Positions 26,787-35,092 of a DNA stretch of 64,000 nt are shown piece after piece (positions within the stretch are counted from its first letter, which is position 1; the number at the start of each line of letters is the position of its first letter). Origin of the DNA: UBA12191 sp964422295 (GTDB lineage Bacteria > Planctomycetota > UBA8108 > UBA1146). The notes under the pieces were generated by a model. That model ran no database searches, was not told the DNA's origin, and saw only the letters and a program-made list of their open reading frames with translations. The position numbers were made by a program, and so were the translations under genes. The stretch spans positions 1 to 64,000 of the forward strand of contig CAYRAM010000006.1 of assembly GCA_964422295.1 (NCBI GenBank). Direction: 5' to 3'.

Positions 26787-27140
26787 TCACTCGCCGGAGC
26801 GTTGGAGTATCTGCTTCTCAATGCGCTCGAGACGCACACGCAATTCTTCCAACTCTTCCCTGCGCACAGGAGTCATCTGCAGCCATTTATCCCACAAGGC
26901 TGCCAACTCAGGGGAATTGGATACCGAATCGGTCGCGTCCTCTCGGGCATCCTCCGTCTCCGTAACGGACTCCCCGGAAACCCGTCGCTTCCAGGCTTCA
27001 AGAATTGCTTCCCCTTGCGGACGGGAAAGGGTTCCTTCTTCGACCAGGTCGTCCACCGTCGCCATCATGTGAGTGCGAGCCTTGTTCAATGAAACGAGGA
27101 TCTCGTTGCCCATTTCGATCCACTTTTTGACACCGTCCAT
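26787..27140 (-). CDS. Phasin-like (PhaF/granule-associated type) helical protein
   Basis: 117 residues from the ATG at 27140, which has AGGAG at good spacing; upstream in-frame sequence is not conserved-looking. The N-terminal amphipathic helix (MDGVKKWIEMGNEILVSLNK), DDLVEEGTLSRPQGEAIL and the C-terminal charged coiled coil (REELEELRVRLERIEKQIL) match the small phasin/polyhydroxyalkanoate granule-associated and UbiB-partner type. It precedes the UbiB-like gene by 10 bases, an association seen elsewhere. Granule binding is a family-level guess; no polyester synthase is in the window. Confidence 0.65.
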   Translation of the reverse strand: MDGVKKWIEMGNEILVSLNKARTHMMATVDDLVEEGTLSRPQGEAILEAWKRRVSGESVTETEDAREDATDSVSNSPELAALWDKWLQMTPVRREELEELRVRLERIEKQILQRSGE

Positions 27141-27502
27141 GATGCAACTCCTGATCATTCTTCCCATTCCCACAAAGTGGGAGCGAAGAGGCATCGTATC
27201 GGAAGGAGCAGTCGGGATCGACGAGGGGATCTGTGCCGGAGGGGTAAAAAAATAGGGAGCCCGTTGAGAACCAACGGACTCCGCGGGAAAGGGGGGGAGT
27301 GCAAATCAAGGAGTACGGTGATCCCGATGGATCTCCGCACTCACAAGGACCATGGCAATCTCCGTGCCATTCACTGACGCCGGAGCCAAATAGTCATATC
27401 AATAATAAAATCAATGACTTACAGAAATCCAGTTGGGGCAGGTCAGGCTTGAGGTGCAGGGAAGCAATTGCCGACCATGCATCGATTACAGGAAAATAAT
27501 CC
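27141..27502. other. Intergenic region between aminotransferase and phasin-like gene
   Basis: 362 bases. It contains the terminator at 27246-27282 and a weak hairpin ATGGCA/TGCCAT (27352-27370). A plus-strand frame at 27299-27499 starts after CAAGGAG-like sequence but shows no recognisable protein, so I do not call it. Confidence 0.5.
27246..27282 (-). terminator. Probable terminator after the aminotransferase gene
   Basis: CCGTTG (27261-27266) pairs with CAACGG (27272-27277), extended by GGAG/CTCC across a small mismatch. On the minus strand it is followed by a seven-base T-run (A-run at about 27246-27252 on plus). It lies some 220 bases past the aminotransferase stop and before the phasin-like gene. 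Confidence 0.7.
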
Positions 27503-28603
27503 TCACCCCTCCTGGGGACGATCCGCCGAATCTTCGAGGACCAGCGAGAATACTTCGAGTGCGCTGCGCAATTGCTGTGGTGGCAAGCCGAATCCGATAC
27601 GCACATGGTCCCCTGAGCCAAAGAGTTCTCCGGGTGTGAGGTTGAGATCCCGTTTCATACACTCTTCGCGAAACTGATAACCACTCCTGGCAATCTGCCG
27701 TGGAACTCGTGGAAAACAGACCAGCCCCCCTGCCGGCTCCACCAGCGGCAGATCATATGCTTTGACCCATTGTGAAAAAATTTCCCACCCCTCACGGGCA
27801 TACCTGCGACCACGCTGTGCCAGAGAATCGAGATGATCCATCGCTGCCCGTGCGACCTGATCGGTCAAGCAGGATGTGTGAAGCGTCGTCGAATCAAAGA
27901 TCCGCCGCGCCTGGTCTGCGAGTTCTGGAGTTGCACAGCCCCAGCCAAATCTCGCCTGGGAAATTCCGTGAACTTTATTGAGGCCCCACACACTCATGAT
28001 CCGAGGATGGAAACGACACACCGGACCCGGATCGGGGTCGAGAAATCCCCGATACATCTCATCGAGCAAAATGTGACAACCGGTCTTCTCCACCACCTCG
28101 ACCAGACCATCGATCTCATCAGCGGACAAAGCGACCCCGGACGGATTGTGCAAGTGCGTTAGCAATACCAGATCGGCCTGTTCCTTCAGTACCAATTTCT
28201 GCAAAGCATGGGTGTCGAGGCGATATCCTTCTTCGAATCGCCTGTGAAAGGGAATCCTCTCAACACCGAGAAGAGAGAGCGCGTCGAGAAGAGGCAGATA
28301 GCCAGGCACTTCATGGATCACCCGCCCGCCCACCGGGACGACGGCAGCCCCGAAACAAAAGTGGGCGTGGGAAGCACTGGATCCGAGAAGGATTCCCCCG
28401 GGATCGAGTCCCCAATCGGAACTCAACCTCTGATAGACTTCTTCCGGCCCATAGGGAGTGTACTCCGACAGAGCCAAGTCTCGTGGATCCAGGCCGATGT
28501 CGGACCAGTCGACGGGAGGAACGGCACTCGCCGTCAAGCGATGGGTGCCCCTCAATCCTTCGTACTTGGCCCATCGGATGTAGGGAACTTCTGAGAGTAC
28601 CAT
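27503..28603 (-). CDS. PLP-dependent aminotransferase (class I/II fold)
   Basis: 366 residues from the ATG at 28603 (MVLSEVPYIRWAKYEG), the position where family members begin. Fold type I features are LTHLHNPSGVALSADEIDGL, LLDEMYRGFLD, the Schiff-base Lys in VWGLNKVHGISQARFGWG and an Arg near the C-terminus (VRIGFGLPP). It transfers amino groups between an amino acid and a 2-oxo acid; the specific substrate is unclear. The start lies 52 bases inside the 3' end of the upstream protease gene in a different frame, implying translational coupling. Confidence 0.88.
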   Translation of the reverse strand: MVLSEVPYIRWAKYEGLRGTHRLTASAVPPVDWSDIGLDPRDLALSEYTPYGPEEVYQRLSSDWGLDPGGILLGSSASHAHFCFGAAVVPVGGRVIHEVPGYLPLLDALSLLGVERIPFHRRFEEGYRLDTHALQKLVLKEQADLVLLTHLHNPSGVALSADEIDGLVEVVEKTGCHILLDEMYRGFLDPDPGPVCRFHPRIMSVWGLNKVHGISQARFGWGCATPELADQARRIFDSTTLHTSCLTDQVARAAMDHLDSLAQRGRRYAREGWEIFSQWVKAYDLPLVEPAGGLVCFPRVPRQIARSGYQFREECMKRDLNLTPGELFGSGDHVRIGFGLPPQQLRSALEVFSLVLEDSADRPQEG

Positions 28604-29601
28604 GATGGTGGTTCTTCCCCCTCTTCTTGCTGACGCATTTTCTCCAAAGCCCTTCTGCGGCGCACAGTCTGAACCAGGGCCGCGACGACGACGAGCAGGG
28701 CGATAGTCTTCCAGGAAGTCAGTATATCGAGCAGAAGTCCTGGCCACAAAACCTGTGATCCAAAGGAGGCTTGCCATTCATCAAACGCAACAGATGATTC
28801 CAGCCCCGATTCTTCCTTGAACGCCTGTCCCCATGAGATGCCACTGCCACATCGCTTCAGGACTCGGGCGTGAAAATCCTCTCCCCACTGTTGTCGCGTC
28901 CACTCGACGAAGAGGACCGATACCGCATACAGTGTCGTCGCCCGATGGTGTGACTTCGGCAAGTGTTGGTCCATTTCATGAATCGGAACCAATCCCCCCC
29001 TTCGAGCGAAGAGGGCCACCTCGCGTTGCTTGGACAGATCAGGAATCTGCCTCGCCAGACTTTGGGCCAGCCCCTCGTGAACCCAGCGCGGCAGATTTGC
29101 CCCGGTCTCACCCAGCACCAGGTGCACCAATTCGTGACGCACTGTCGTCAACCCTTCACCAGGATTGCGAATCAGATATTCAAGGTCGATGACCGCAATC
29201 CCCTTTGCTGGCAAGGCCAATGCGGGAACCCAGCGAGGAACCTCTGCGATGCGAAGATGTTCCAGAGCAGCCAGGAAAGAACTGCGCCCATACTCCACAA
29301 AAATCATGGGGCGCTTTTGCGAGCGCACACCCAGCCAATTCCTGACTTCGAGAAGATCACTCTCCAGTCGTTCAAACAGCATTTTTGGTGCCGCAGGCAA
29401 CTGCGCGGGATGGATGTGAACGTCGCAATTCTGTAGCTGGACCACTTTGTAATCAGCCCTGGGCAGATTCGGATTGCGGTCGCCAGAGAGGACCTCTGCC
29501 ACTTCTTGATGGGGGATCACAGGCCAGGAATACGCCTCAAGAGGATCGTTGAAGGGAAGAAGAAGCAGTCCCAGATACCAGCAGACCAGACTTCGGCTCA
29601 T
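28552..29601 (-). CDS. Secreted/membrane gluzincin-type metallopeptidase
   Basis: 349 residues. An N-terminal signal (LVCWYLGLLLLPFND) leads to an extracytoplasmic domain with RHELVHLVLGETG and WVHEGLAQSL, the HExxH plus downstream Glu of gluzincin (peptidase MA-like) metalloproteases. A C-terminal transmembrane helix (IALLVVVAALVQTV) is followed by a basic cytoplasmic tail, so it is anchored facing outward. Natural substrate unknown. GGGGAAG precedes the ATG. Its 3' end overlaps the aminotransferase start by 52 bases, an unusual pairing of function. Confidence 0.8.
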   Translation of the reverse strand: MSRSLVCWYLGLLLLPFNDPLEAYSWPVIPHQEVAEVLSGDRNPNLPRADYKVVQLQNCDVHIHPAQLPAAPKMLFERLESDLLEVRNWLGVRSQKRPMIFVEYGRSSFLAALEHLRIAEVPRWVPALALPAKGIAVIDLEYLIRNPGEGLTTVRHELVHLVLGETGANLPRWVHEGLAQSLARQIPDLSKQREVALFARRGGLVPIHEMDQHLPKSHHRATTLYAVSVLFVEWTRQQWGEDFHARVLKRCGSGISWGQAFKEESGLESSVAFDEWQASFGSQVLWPGLLLDILTSWKTIALLVVVAALVQTVRRRRALEKMRQQEEGEEPPSWYSQKFPTSDGPSTKD

Positions 29602-29669
29602 CGCTTCCCCATTGCGTGTTCTCCACTCATTTCAGTCAGGGTCCGTCATGCAGGATCTTCCATCGGACG

Positions 29670-29704
29670 AAAAAAGGGGTGCAAGGCGATCAGCCCTGCA
29701 CCCC
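29670..29704 (-). terminator. Terminator of the actin-like operon
   Basis: GGGGTGCA (29676-29683) pairs with TGCACCCC (29697-29704), with an inner GGC/GCC pair around the loop. On the minus strand six T residues follow immediately (A-run 29670-29675). It lies 28 bases after the actin-like stop. Confidence 0.9.
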
Positions 29705-29731
29705 GATCATGTCTGAAGATGTTGTAGGAGA

Positions 29732-30913
29732 CTAGAGACTCTCGGAGAGAGAAGCCACCAGGCAGCCCTTGGACACGCTGTACAGCGGATCTTCGGCAAG
29801 GCGGATCTCTTTGACCGCAAGCGGGAATTGAATCTTCTCAAACTCCTGTTGGAACACGTCGGTAAATCCACCAATCATGCTCGTTCCTCCCGCACACACG
29901 ATGCTGATCGGGTCGGGGAAACTGGGCATCGAAGAAGAAGACTCAAAACGCTCTTTGATATTCTTCAGGGTGTACGCGATGAGGTTGCGGTAGTAGATCT
30001 CCACCGCTTCTTCTTCGCGTCCCTGAGGATTGGCGAGATCGATGCCTTTTTCCTTGAGGCCACAGGCTCTCGAAGAACTGATACCGAGAACGCTGGCGAC
30101 ATTGCGATCGATCCAGTCCCCTCCTCTTGAAGTGGAGAAGCTGAGGGCAGGAATCGACTTGTAAGAGACGCAAACGTTGAACATTCCGCCGCCACAGGAG
30201 ATCCCGATGCCGGTGAAGTCATCCTGTGCCAACTCTGAGAAGACCACTGCGTGTCCCTCGACCAAAGGCTTCGGCTCGTAGCCAAGCCCCTTGAGAAGTC
30301 CACCAAACACACCCTGGTGATAAACAACATTCATATCCGCATCGATCGGCTCCGCTGGAACCGAGAAGTAGCAGATCTCACCGGGCTGATTGGGCTTCCC
30401 AAGAAGTGTTTCGAGGAGCATCTTTTCGATGGGAAGCGCATCTGCTTCGTCAGGGCTGATCATGCCCTCTTTCATCGGACGACGGGTATTGCGGTTGAAG
30501 ATATTGGCCAGCTCGAATGCGGGATCCCCAACAACCACCATGCGACCATTGACGACGACGTACTGGACCCCGAGACGGGTCAGCATGTTGCGTGTGTAGT
30601 CATCACAATCGATATCGATGAAGGCGTTACGCTGAATCTTGAGATTCACATTCCCGCTTCCGTCCTGAAAGGAAGAAACGAGATTGGCGGTTCCAACATC
30701 GAGTCCACGACCCAGTGTCACGGGAGTGGAAGTGGTAGCGACTACAGGTGCACTGGTATCAGTGACTGAGGCATTCGCCGGTGCGGTATTTGCCGCATTG
30801 AATGCATTCGCTTCATCCACATTAAACTGAACGTCATTTCCCTCATTGTTCACGCTATCAGCGACCTTCTTGTCTTCGAAGTCCTTGCTGGCGTAGTCTG
30901 CAAAGTCTCCCAT
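29732..30913 (-). CDS. Actin/MreB/Hsp70-superfamily ATPase
   Basis: 393 residues. The first ~66 are low-complexity and Ala/Asn/Thr/Val-rich, likely disordered. The actin fold follows: phosphate-1 loop GLDVGTANLV (70-79), phosphate-2 GISCGGGMFNV (237-247), and adenosine motif VCAGGTSMIGGF (339-350). Subdomain-like segments between them differ from MreB, FtsA and DnaK, so it is a divergent filament-type or regulatory ATPase. It follows the coiled-coil gene by three bases, has GGAG inside that gene's end, and has its own terminator, defining a two-gene operon. Polymerisation is an inference from fold and partner. Confidence 0.85.
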   Translation of the reverse strand: MGDFADYASKDFEDKKVADSVNNEGNDVQFNVDEANAFNAANTAPANASVTDTSAPVVATTSTPVTLGRGLDVGTANLVSSFQDGSGNVNLKIQRNAFIDIDCDDYTRNMLTRLGVQYVVVNGRMVVVGDPAFELANIFNRNTRRPMKEGMISPDEADALPIEKMLLETLLGKPNQPGEICYFSVPAEPIDADMNVVYHQGVFGGLLKGLGYEPKPLVEGHAVVFSELAQDDFTGIGISCGGGMFNVCVSYKSIPALSFSTSRGGDWIDRNVASVLGISSSRACGLKEKGIDLANPQGREEEAVEIYYRNLIAYTLKNIKERFESSSSMPSFPDPISIVCAGGTSMIGGFTDVFQQEFEKIQFPLAVKEIRLAEDPLYSVSKGCLVASLSESL

Positions 30914-30916
30914 GCC

Positions 30917-31657
30917 CTACTCCGTTTCTTTCTGGAGGTTTTTCAATTTCGCAAGATTTGCGGAAATCCCTCCTGCTTTTGCATTTTTGACCTCGACCTG
31001 GTCGAGGTTGTTTTCAACATCTTCGTCATCCCCCCTGGAGAAAAGCTCAACGAGCGCTTCTTCCGAGGGAGCTTCCACTGCTTTATTGGTGCTGGATCCG
31101 TGACCGTGGGTCACTTTGCTGGCCAAGGCGTCGATACTTGCCTTGAGATCGTCGATCTGGGACTCCGAGGAAGGGGCAGAATCGGAATTCGCCTCCTCTA
31201 CCGCTGCACGAACCACATCCTTGATCTGATCGGCATCCAGTCCTCCAGCGGGAACAGCCACCGATTCGGTAACCGTCTGCTGCTGATTCTGCTGGGCAAC
31301 CTCATCCTTTTCGCGCTCAGCCTGCAGCAACTTTTCTTCCAGACTGACTGCTTGGGCCCTGAGGTGCTCAATGCGTTCCTCGTAGGCATCCTGTTGCTCT
31401 TTCTGGCGTGATTTGCGCTCTTGAACCAGTTTCTTGAACTGGGTTTTGGCTTCCTCGCGCAGGCGATCACGGTCCTCCACTTCCAAATCCTTCATTCGGT
31501 CAGCAACAACCGTCTCCACCGCCTCGTCGATGAGGCTCATGATGGAGGCTTTGTCGAGCACCTTGACCGTGCGCAAGCCACGCTTGGCCAGGTCATCGAC
31601 CGCCATCGTGCTAACGCGCTTATCGACTGCCTTCGGTACATCGAATGCTGAACTCAT
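30917..31657 (-). CDS. Coiled-coil partner of the actin-like ATPase
   Basis: 246 residues from the ATG at 31657 (MSSAFDVPKAVDKRV). An N-terminal globular part of about 60 residues (KVLDKASIMSLIDEAVETVV) precedes a long charged heptad region from about 60 to 140 (RDRLREEAKTQFKKLVQERK onward). A second helical segment and an acidic patch DDEDVENNLDQVEV follow near the C-terminus. No known domain. It is the first gene of the operon with the actin-like ATPase; position and coiled coil suggest an adaptor, nucleator or membrane/cargo linker. No signal peptide, so cytoplasmic. Confidence 0.8.
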   Translation of the reverse strand: MSSAFDVPKAVDKRVSTMAVDDLAKRGLRTVKVLDKASIMSLIDEAVETVVADRMKDLEVEDRDRLREEAKTQFKKLVQERKSRQKEQQDAYEERIEHLRAQAVSLEEKLLQAEREKDEVAQQNQQQTVTESVAVPAGGLDADQIKDVVRAAVEEANSDSAPSSESQIDDLKASIDALASKVTHGHGSSTNKAVEAPSEEALVELFSRGDDEDVENNLDQVEVKNAKAGGISANLAKLKNLQKETE

Positions 31658-31990
31658 GGAGTTCCCGTTCTTCTGGGGCCCTACATCCGGTTGAGGGACA
31701 GGCCTTCCGATGACTGCCCGATGGGGGCAGGACCATCCGGGAAAGGAGGTCACCGAAGACTAGCATCGGGATGGAAATGCCGGCAAACCGTGGACGGTCA
31801 CCGCAGCCGTGAATTGGCAAAAGGGGTCAAATAATGGCGTGAAACAGCAAATTTCGATCTTTGATCGATGACCGAAAGCCATCGTATCGAATCTTCATCG
31901 CGCAAGTCCAGAGCGCAAGTCCGTGTTGCGAGAGAGAAGCGCACCCAGGTTCAATCTCGGCTCATACTCACCGGCAAAACTCGGCGGGCC
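31658..31990. other. Upstream region of the actin-like operon
   Basis: 333 bases between the coiled-coil start and the downstream end of the lipoprotein gene, which faces the same way. It holds a short direct repeat GCGCAAGTCC (31900-31909 and 31913-31922). The operon promoter should lie here; I see no convincing -35/-10 pair and no obvious terminator for the lipoprotein gene. Confidence 0.4.
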
Positions 31991-32731
31991 TTAAACCCCT
32001 TCGTCGAGCATCTTTTGGGCGAAGTATCGCACCCGCGAGTCGATCTCTCGCCGCATATCGGGGTCGAGCCGCTGGCCATGATAATCGATCAATCTCAACA
32101 GAGTCGTCCTTGCACCACCAAAATCTGCCAACTGAACGTAGATCAAGTGCAATGACCAATACTGAGTCCAATCCTGGTATTGAATAGGGGTCTTCCCCAG
32201 GTGGGTTTCCATGTCCCTGCGGGCCAACTTCAACCAGCGTTCCGCCTCGGTTTTGGCTTCTGCCCTTTTTCTGAGGAGTTCATCGGAGGGACGCAATCCC
32301 TCATCCTCCAGAGGGGTACATTCTGCATCGGCCATGGCGTAGAGAGCGGTATAACCATTGGCAATCCTGTTGCGAACTTGAAACCGCAACAGTCGCGGGC
32401 CGGTGGAGTTTCCGGCCAGTTTCACCGATTCATTCGTCACCTCTGCGGCCTCCTTGTAGATCTCCAGAGAGTCGCGGATGCTCTTTTCGTCTTCGAGATC
32501 GACCGTCTCCATGACTTCACTCATCAGAGACTCGACCTTTTTCTTGTTCTTTGTGATCGTTTTTGCGGCTTCGACGGCATCGACCTCATCGCCATCTCGA
32601 ACACTGGTTCCCAAGGGAGCACAGCCACCAATGAACACCACAACCAGCAGGATCGACAAGACAGAAGTGCAGCGCGGGGAAGAATGGATCATCCTCGGAA
32701 ATCCCCAAAGGAACGGGATTAAACTGGTCAT
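31991..32731 (-). CDS. Unrecognised helical lipoprotein
   Basis: Up to 246 residues. A hydrophobic signal (LSILLVVVFIGGC) ends in a lipobox with Cys37, so it is exported and lipid-anchored. The mature part is helical and charged (TITKNKKKVESLMSEVMETV, then RAEAKTEAERWLKLARRDME), like small TPR-type or coiled-coil lipoproteins. The ATG at 32692 (MIHSSPRC) gives a more normal signal length than the one at 32731; neither has a clear ribosome site. Function unknown. Confidence 0.7.
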   Translation of the reverse strand: MTSLIPFLWGFPRMIHSSPRCTSVLSILLVVVFIGGCAPLGTSVRDGDEVDAVEAAKTITKNKKKVESLMSEVMETVDLEDEKSIRDSLEIYKEAAEVTNESVKLAGNSTGPRLLRFQVRNRIANGYTALYAMADAECTPLEDEGLRPSDELLRKRAEAKTEAERWLKLARRDMETHLGKTPIQYQDWTQYWSLHLIYVQLADFGGARTTLLRLIDYHGQRLDPDMRREIDSRVRYFAQKMLDEGV

Positions 32732-32828
32732 GTGCTTTTCACTTTCATTCGCAAAAATTCCGGGCTTACGGGATTGTCTGATTCTAGTGTAACTAGGACA
32801 AAGTGTGAAGCGAGGTCAGGGGGACGAT

Positions 32829-34409
32829 TCAACCCTGAGAAGGTGATCCCTGATCACCGTCGTCGGCTGACAGGTGGGCCAACCCCTCTTCCCTCGGAGT
32901 CACCCAGTGTTCCCTCTCTCGATCAATCAGCACCTTTCCCGGGGGCAACCCTTTCGGTTTGCGGACGTACCTGGATTCGGTCCAGTGAACCGCCACTCCC
33001 CCAGGACCTCTCCATCCTGAGCGATAGGCGGCGACAAAAGCAGCATCGGCGATACTTTCCGGAGATGCCACTGAACCCTTTGGAACCCGCATCAGAACAT
33101 GCGGACCCGGCCTTCCTGCAACATGAAAGAACAAGTCGTTGCCATGGGCTGTTCGGATGCTCAAGTCATCATTTTCGCGTGCACTGCGTCCAACGAGGAT
33201 TTCCAGGCCCTCCCTCGATCGATACCGAATGAACGGTTTTGATTCTGCGCTGGACTTCCCTTTCACGCGGGACTCGTGGCGTATTTGTCTCTTTTTGCCG
33301 TAAGTACGACACCACTTCCCGACCCGTGTTACCCAATCGGAAACCACCTCTTCAGAAAGAGGCTCGGCTGTTGCTATCGACTCCCCCTCTTTGGAGAGTG
33401 CCTCCAATGCGTTGCACTGATTGCGAGTTTCCTCGGTACGCGCTGTGAGTTGGTCGATGGATCGTTTGCCTTTGCGGGCTTTGTGAAAGTACCGCTCCAC
33501 GTTTTGGATCGGGGTCTTTTCCGGGATCAGTTCGATCTCCACTTTGGGCGACCCGCTCTGATACCAATCCTCGACTTCGATAAGGGGCATACCCCTCTTC
33601 AATTGCTGCAGTACTGACTTGAGCAATTCTCCGCGCTTTTGCCACCACTCCCAATCGAGTGACCTCTGAAGATCGCTCTCCAAATTATCGAGGCGTCGCT
33701 TCAACACTTTTCTTTGGCGGTTCAATTCCTGCTGCGCCTGCCGCAACCTGCCCTCAAGAATTTGGCGCTCTTCCCGCTGCAACAATTGTGAACCCAACCA
33801 ATGATGGAAAGGTGTTTCCCCACTTCTGAGTTCGATGGGGATCAACTGGCCTGGGTCAAAGGGAAGAGTCGGCGACACTCCGCCACTGATTTGCGCTTCG
33901 GTACTCGGTGGCAGCTCTGGATATTGATAGGGCTCCCCGATACCAATCCCCCCCCTGCCCGAGATAAAGCGAACCCTTGCAGGCTTTCCTTCGAGCACCA
34001 ACAGGCGTCCCTGACGGCCAAATAGCTCCAACAGGAGATCTCTGCGATTGCGCCGCTGTGGACCAAAGGTGAGGCGCAACCGCATCAGGCGGTCTCCCCC
34101 CGGCTGATCCACTTTGTCGATGCGGGCACCGGTCAAGAGACTTCTCAGTCGGGTGATTTTTTCCCCAGGACTTGACGGTGCTTCTGCAGGATTCTCCTGC
34201 AGTACCATCCGTGATGTTCCCGGATGAACTGAAATCAAGAGATGGCATTTATTCGAACCGGATCCGATCACCAATCGAATATTGCCGTGGGGTGCGTCAA
34301 AAATCTTGCCGATGCGCCGGCCCTCCAAAACAGAAGAGAGCTCGGAGACGAGAAGAGAGATCTCCTCGTGACGCAGACTCGATGGACGTTGAGGGGAAAC
34401 CATAATCAT
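32829..34409 (-). CDS. NFACT-domain protein (RqcH/FbpA-like)
   Basis: About 526 residues. The N-terminal NFACT-N domain shows SELSSVLEGRRIGKIFDAPH and LLISVHPGTSRM. A long charged coiled coil occupies the middle (roughly 215-330). The C-terminal NFACT-R domain has ENDDLSIRTAHGNDLFFHVAG, RPGPHVLMRVPKG and ESRYVRKPKGLPPGKVLI. This matches bacterial RqcH, which adds Ala tails to nascent chains on obstructed 60S-like subunits (ribosome quality control). I prefer the ATG at 34409 or 34403, just after a hairpin; a TTG at 34451 has no ribosome site. Downstream of ndk in the same direction. Confidence 0.85.
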   Translation of the reverse strand: MIMVSPQRPSSLRHEEISLLVSELSSVLEGRRIGKIFDAPHGNIRLVIGSGSNKCHLLISVHPGTSRMVLQENPAEAPSSPGEKITRLRSLLTGARIDKVDQPGGDRLMRLRLTFGPQRRNRRDLLLELFGRQGRLLVLEGKPARVRFISGRGGIGIGEPYQYPELPPSTEAQISGGVSPTLPFDPGQLIPIELRSGETPFHHWLGSQLLQREERQILEGRLRQAQQELNRQRKVLKRRLDNLESDLQRSLDWEWWQKRGELLKSVLQQLKRGMPLIEVEDWYQSGSPKVEIELIPEKTPIQNVERYFHKARKGKRSIDQLTARTEETRNQCNALEALSKEGESIATAEPLSEEVVSDWVTRVGKWCRTYGKKRQIRHESRVKGKSSAESKPFIRYRSREGLEILVGRSARENDDLSIRTAHGNDLFFHVAGRPGPHVLMRVPKGSVASPESIADAAFVAAYRSGWRGPGGVAVHWTESRYVRKPKGLPPGKVLIDREREHWVTPREEGLAHLSADDGDQGSPSQG

Positions 34410-34415
34410 CGAATC

Positions 34416-34443
34416 CGGCGGAGTAGATTCACCCCGCCGGAAT
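34416..34443. other. Inverted repeat at the ndk/NFACT junction
   Basis: TCCGGCGG and CCGCCGGA form a perfect 8-bp inverted repeat with a 12-base spacer, between the ndk stop and the NFACT start. It lacks a T-run, so it is more likely a processing or attenuation hairpin than a full terminator. Confidence 0.5.
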
Positions 34444-34451
34444 CCAACCAA

Positions 34452-34904
34452 TTACTCTGCAGCGTTCCAAGAGTCGTCGATGAGATCGTATCCCAGGAGT
34501 TCGCCTTCATCGAAAAAGAGACTCAACTCGCGCTCTGCAGCTTCAGGGCTGTCAGAACCGTGGACCAGATTGAATCCGTTGGAAATGCCGAAATCACCGC
34601 GGATGGTTCCCGCCTCGGCATCGCAACCAAAAGTCGCCCCCATCAACTTGCGACAGACACTGATCGCTTTGTTTCCTTCAAGGGCGAGCGCAACCACCGG
34701 CGAAGAGGTCATGAAACTGACCAATCCGTCGTAGAAGGGCTTGCCCTGGTGAGCCTCGTAATGGGTGGCCGCAAGATCCCCGCTGATTTGCATCAACTTC
34801 ATCCCTGCGATCTTGAGGCCTTTTCGTTCAAACCTCTCCAAAATCGGGCCGATGAGACGCCTCTGGACGGCATCGGGCTTGAGCAGAATGAGCGTACGCT
34901 CCAT
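34452..34904 (-). CDS. ndk: Nucleoside diphosphate kinase
   Basis: 150 residues from the ATG at 34904 (MERTLILLKPDAVQRRLIG) with GGAGG upstream; a longer frame reaching 35489 is an in-frame accident. It balances NTP pools by phosphate transfer through a phospho-His. The active-site His lies in NLVHGSDSPEAAERE. The family's GPVVALALEG-type segment appears as SSPVVALALEGNKAI. Slightly longer than the shortest bacterial forms. Confidence 0.96.
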   Translation of the reverse strand: MERTLILLKPDAVQRRLIGPILERFERKGLKIAGMKLMQISGDLAATHYEAHQGKPFYDGLVSFMTSSPVVALALEGNKAISVCRKLMGATFGCDAEAGTIRGDFGISNGFNLVHGSDSPEAAERELSLFFDEGELLGYDLIDDSWNAAE

Positions 34905-35092
34905 GGAAAACCTCCAAATAGGGGGAAATCGCCCCCGGATGTTATGCTTCTTGACGTCAGGAACCGTTCCCGGTGAGGTCGGCCCCTGATCCGGGAATCG
35001 ATCCCGGAACGGTATGCCCGGTGAGGGGTTTACCCACTCCGGTAGCGTAGATTCTCGCAAGTCGCTGCCCGATTTCCAGTGGATCGGGCGGT

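Noticed and set aside
27299..27499. Small plus-strand gene in the phasin-aminotransferase gap
   Set aside because: No convincing coding signal or family; overlaps no other support.
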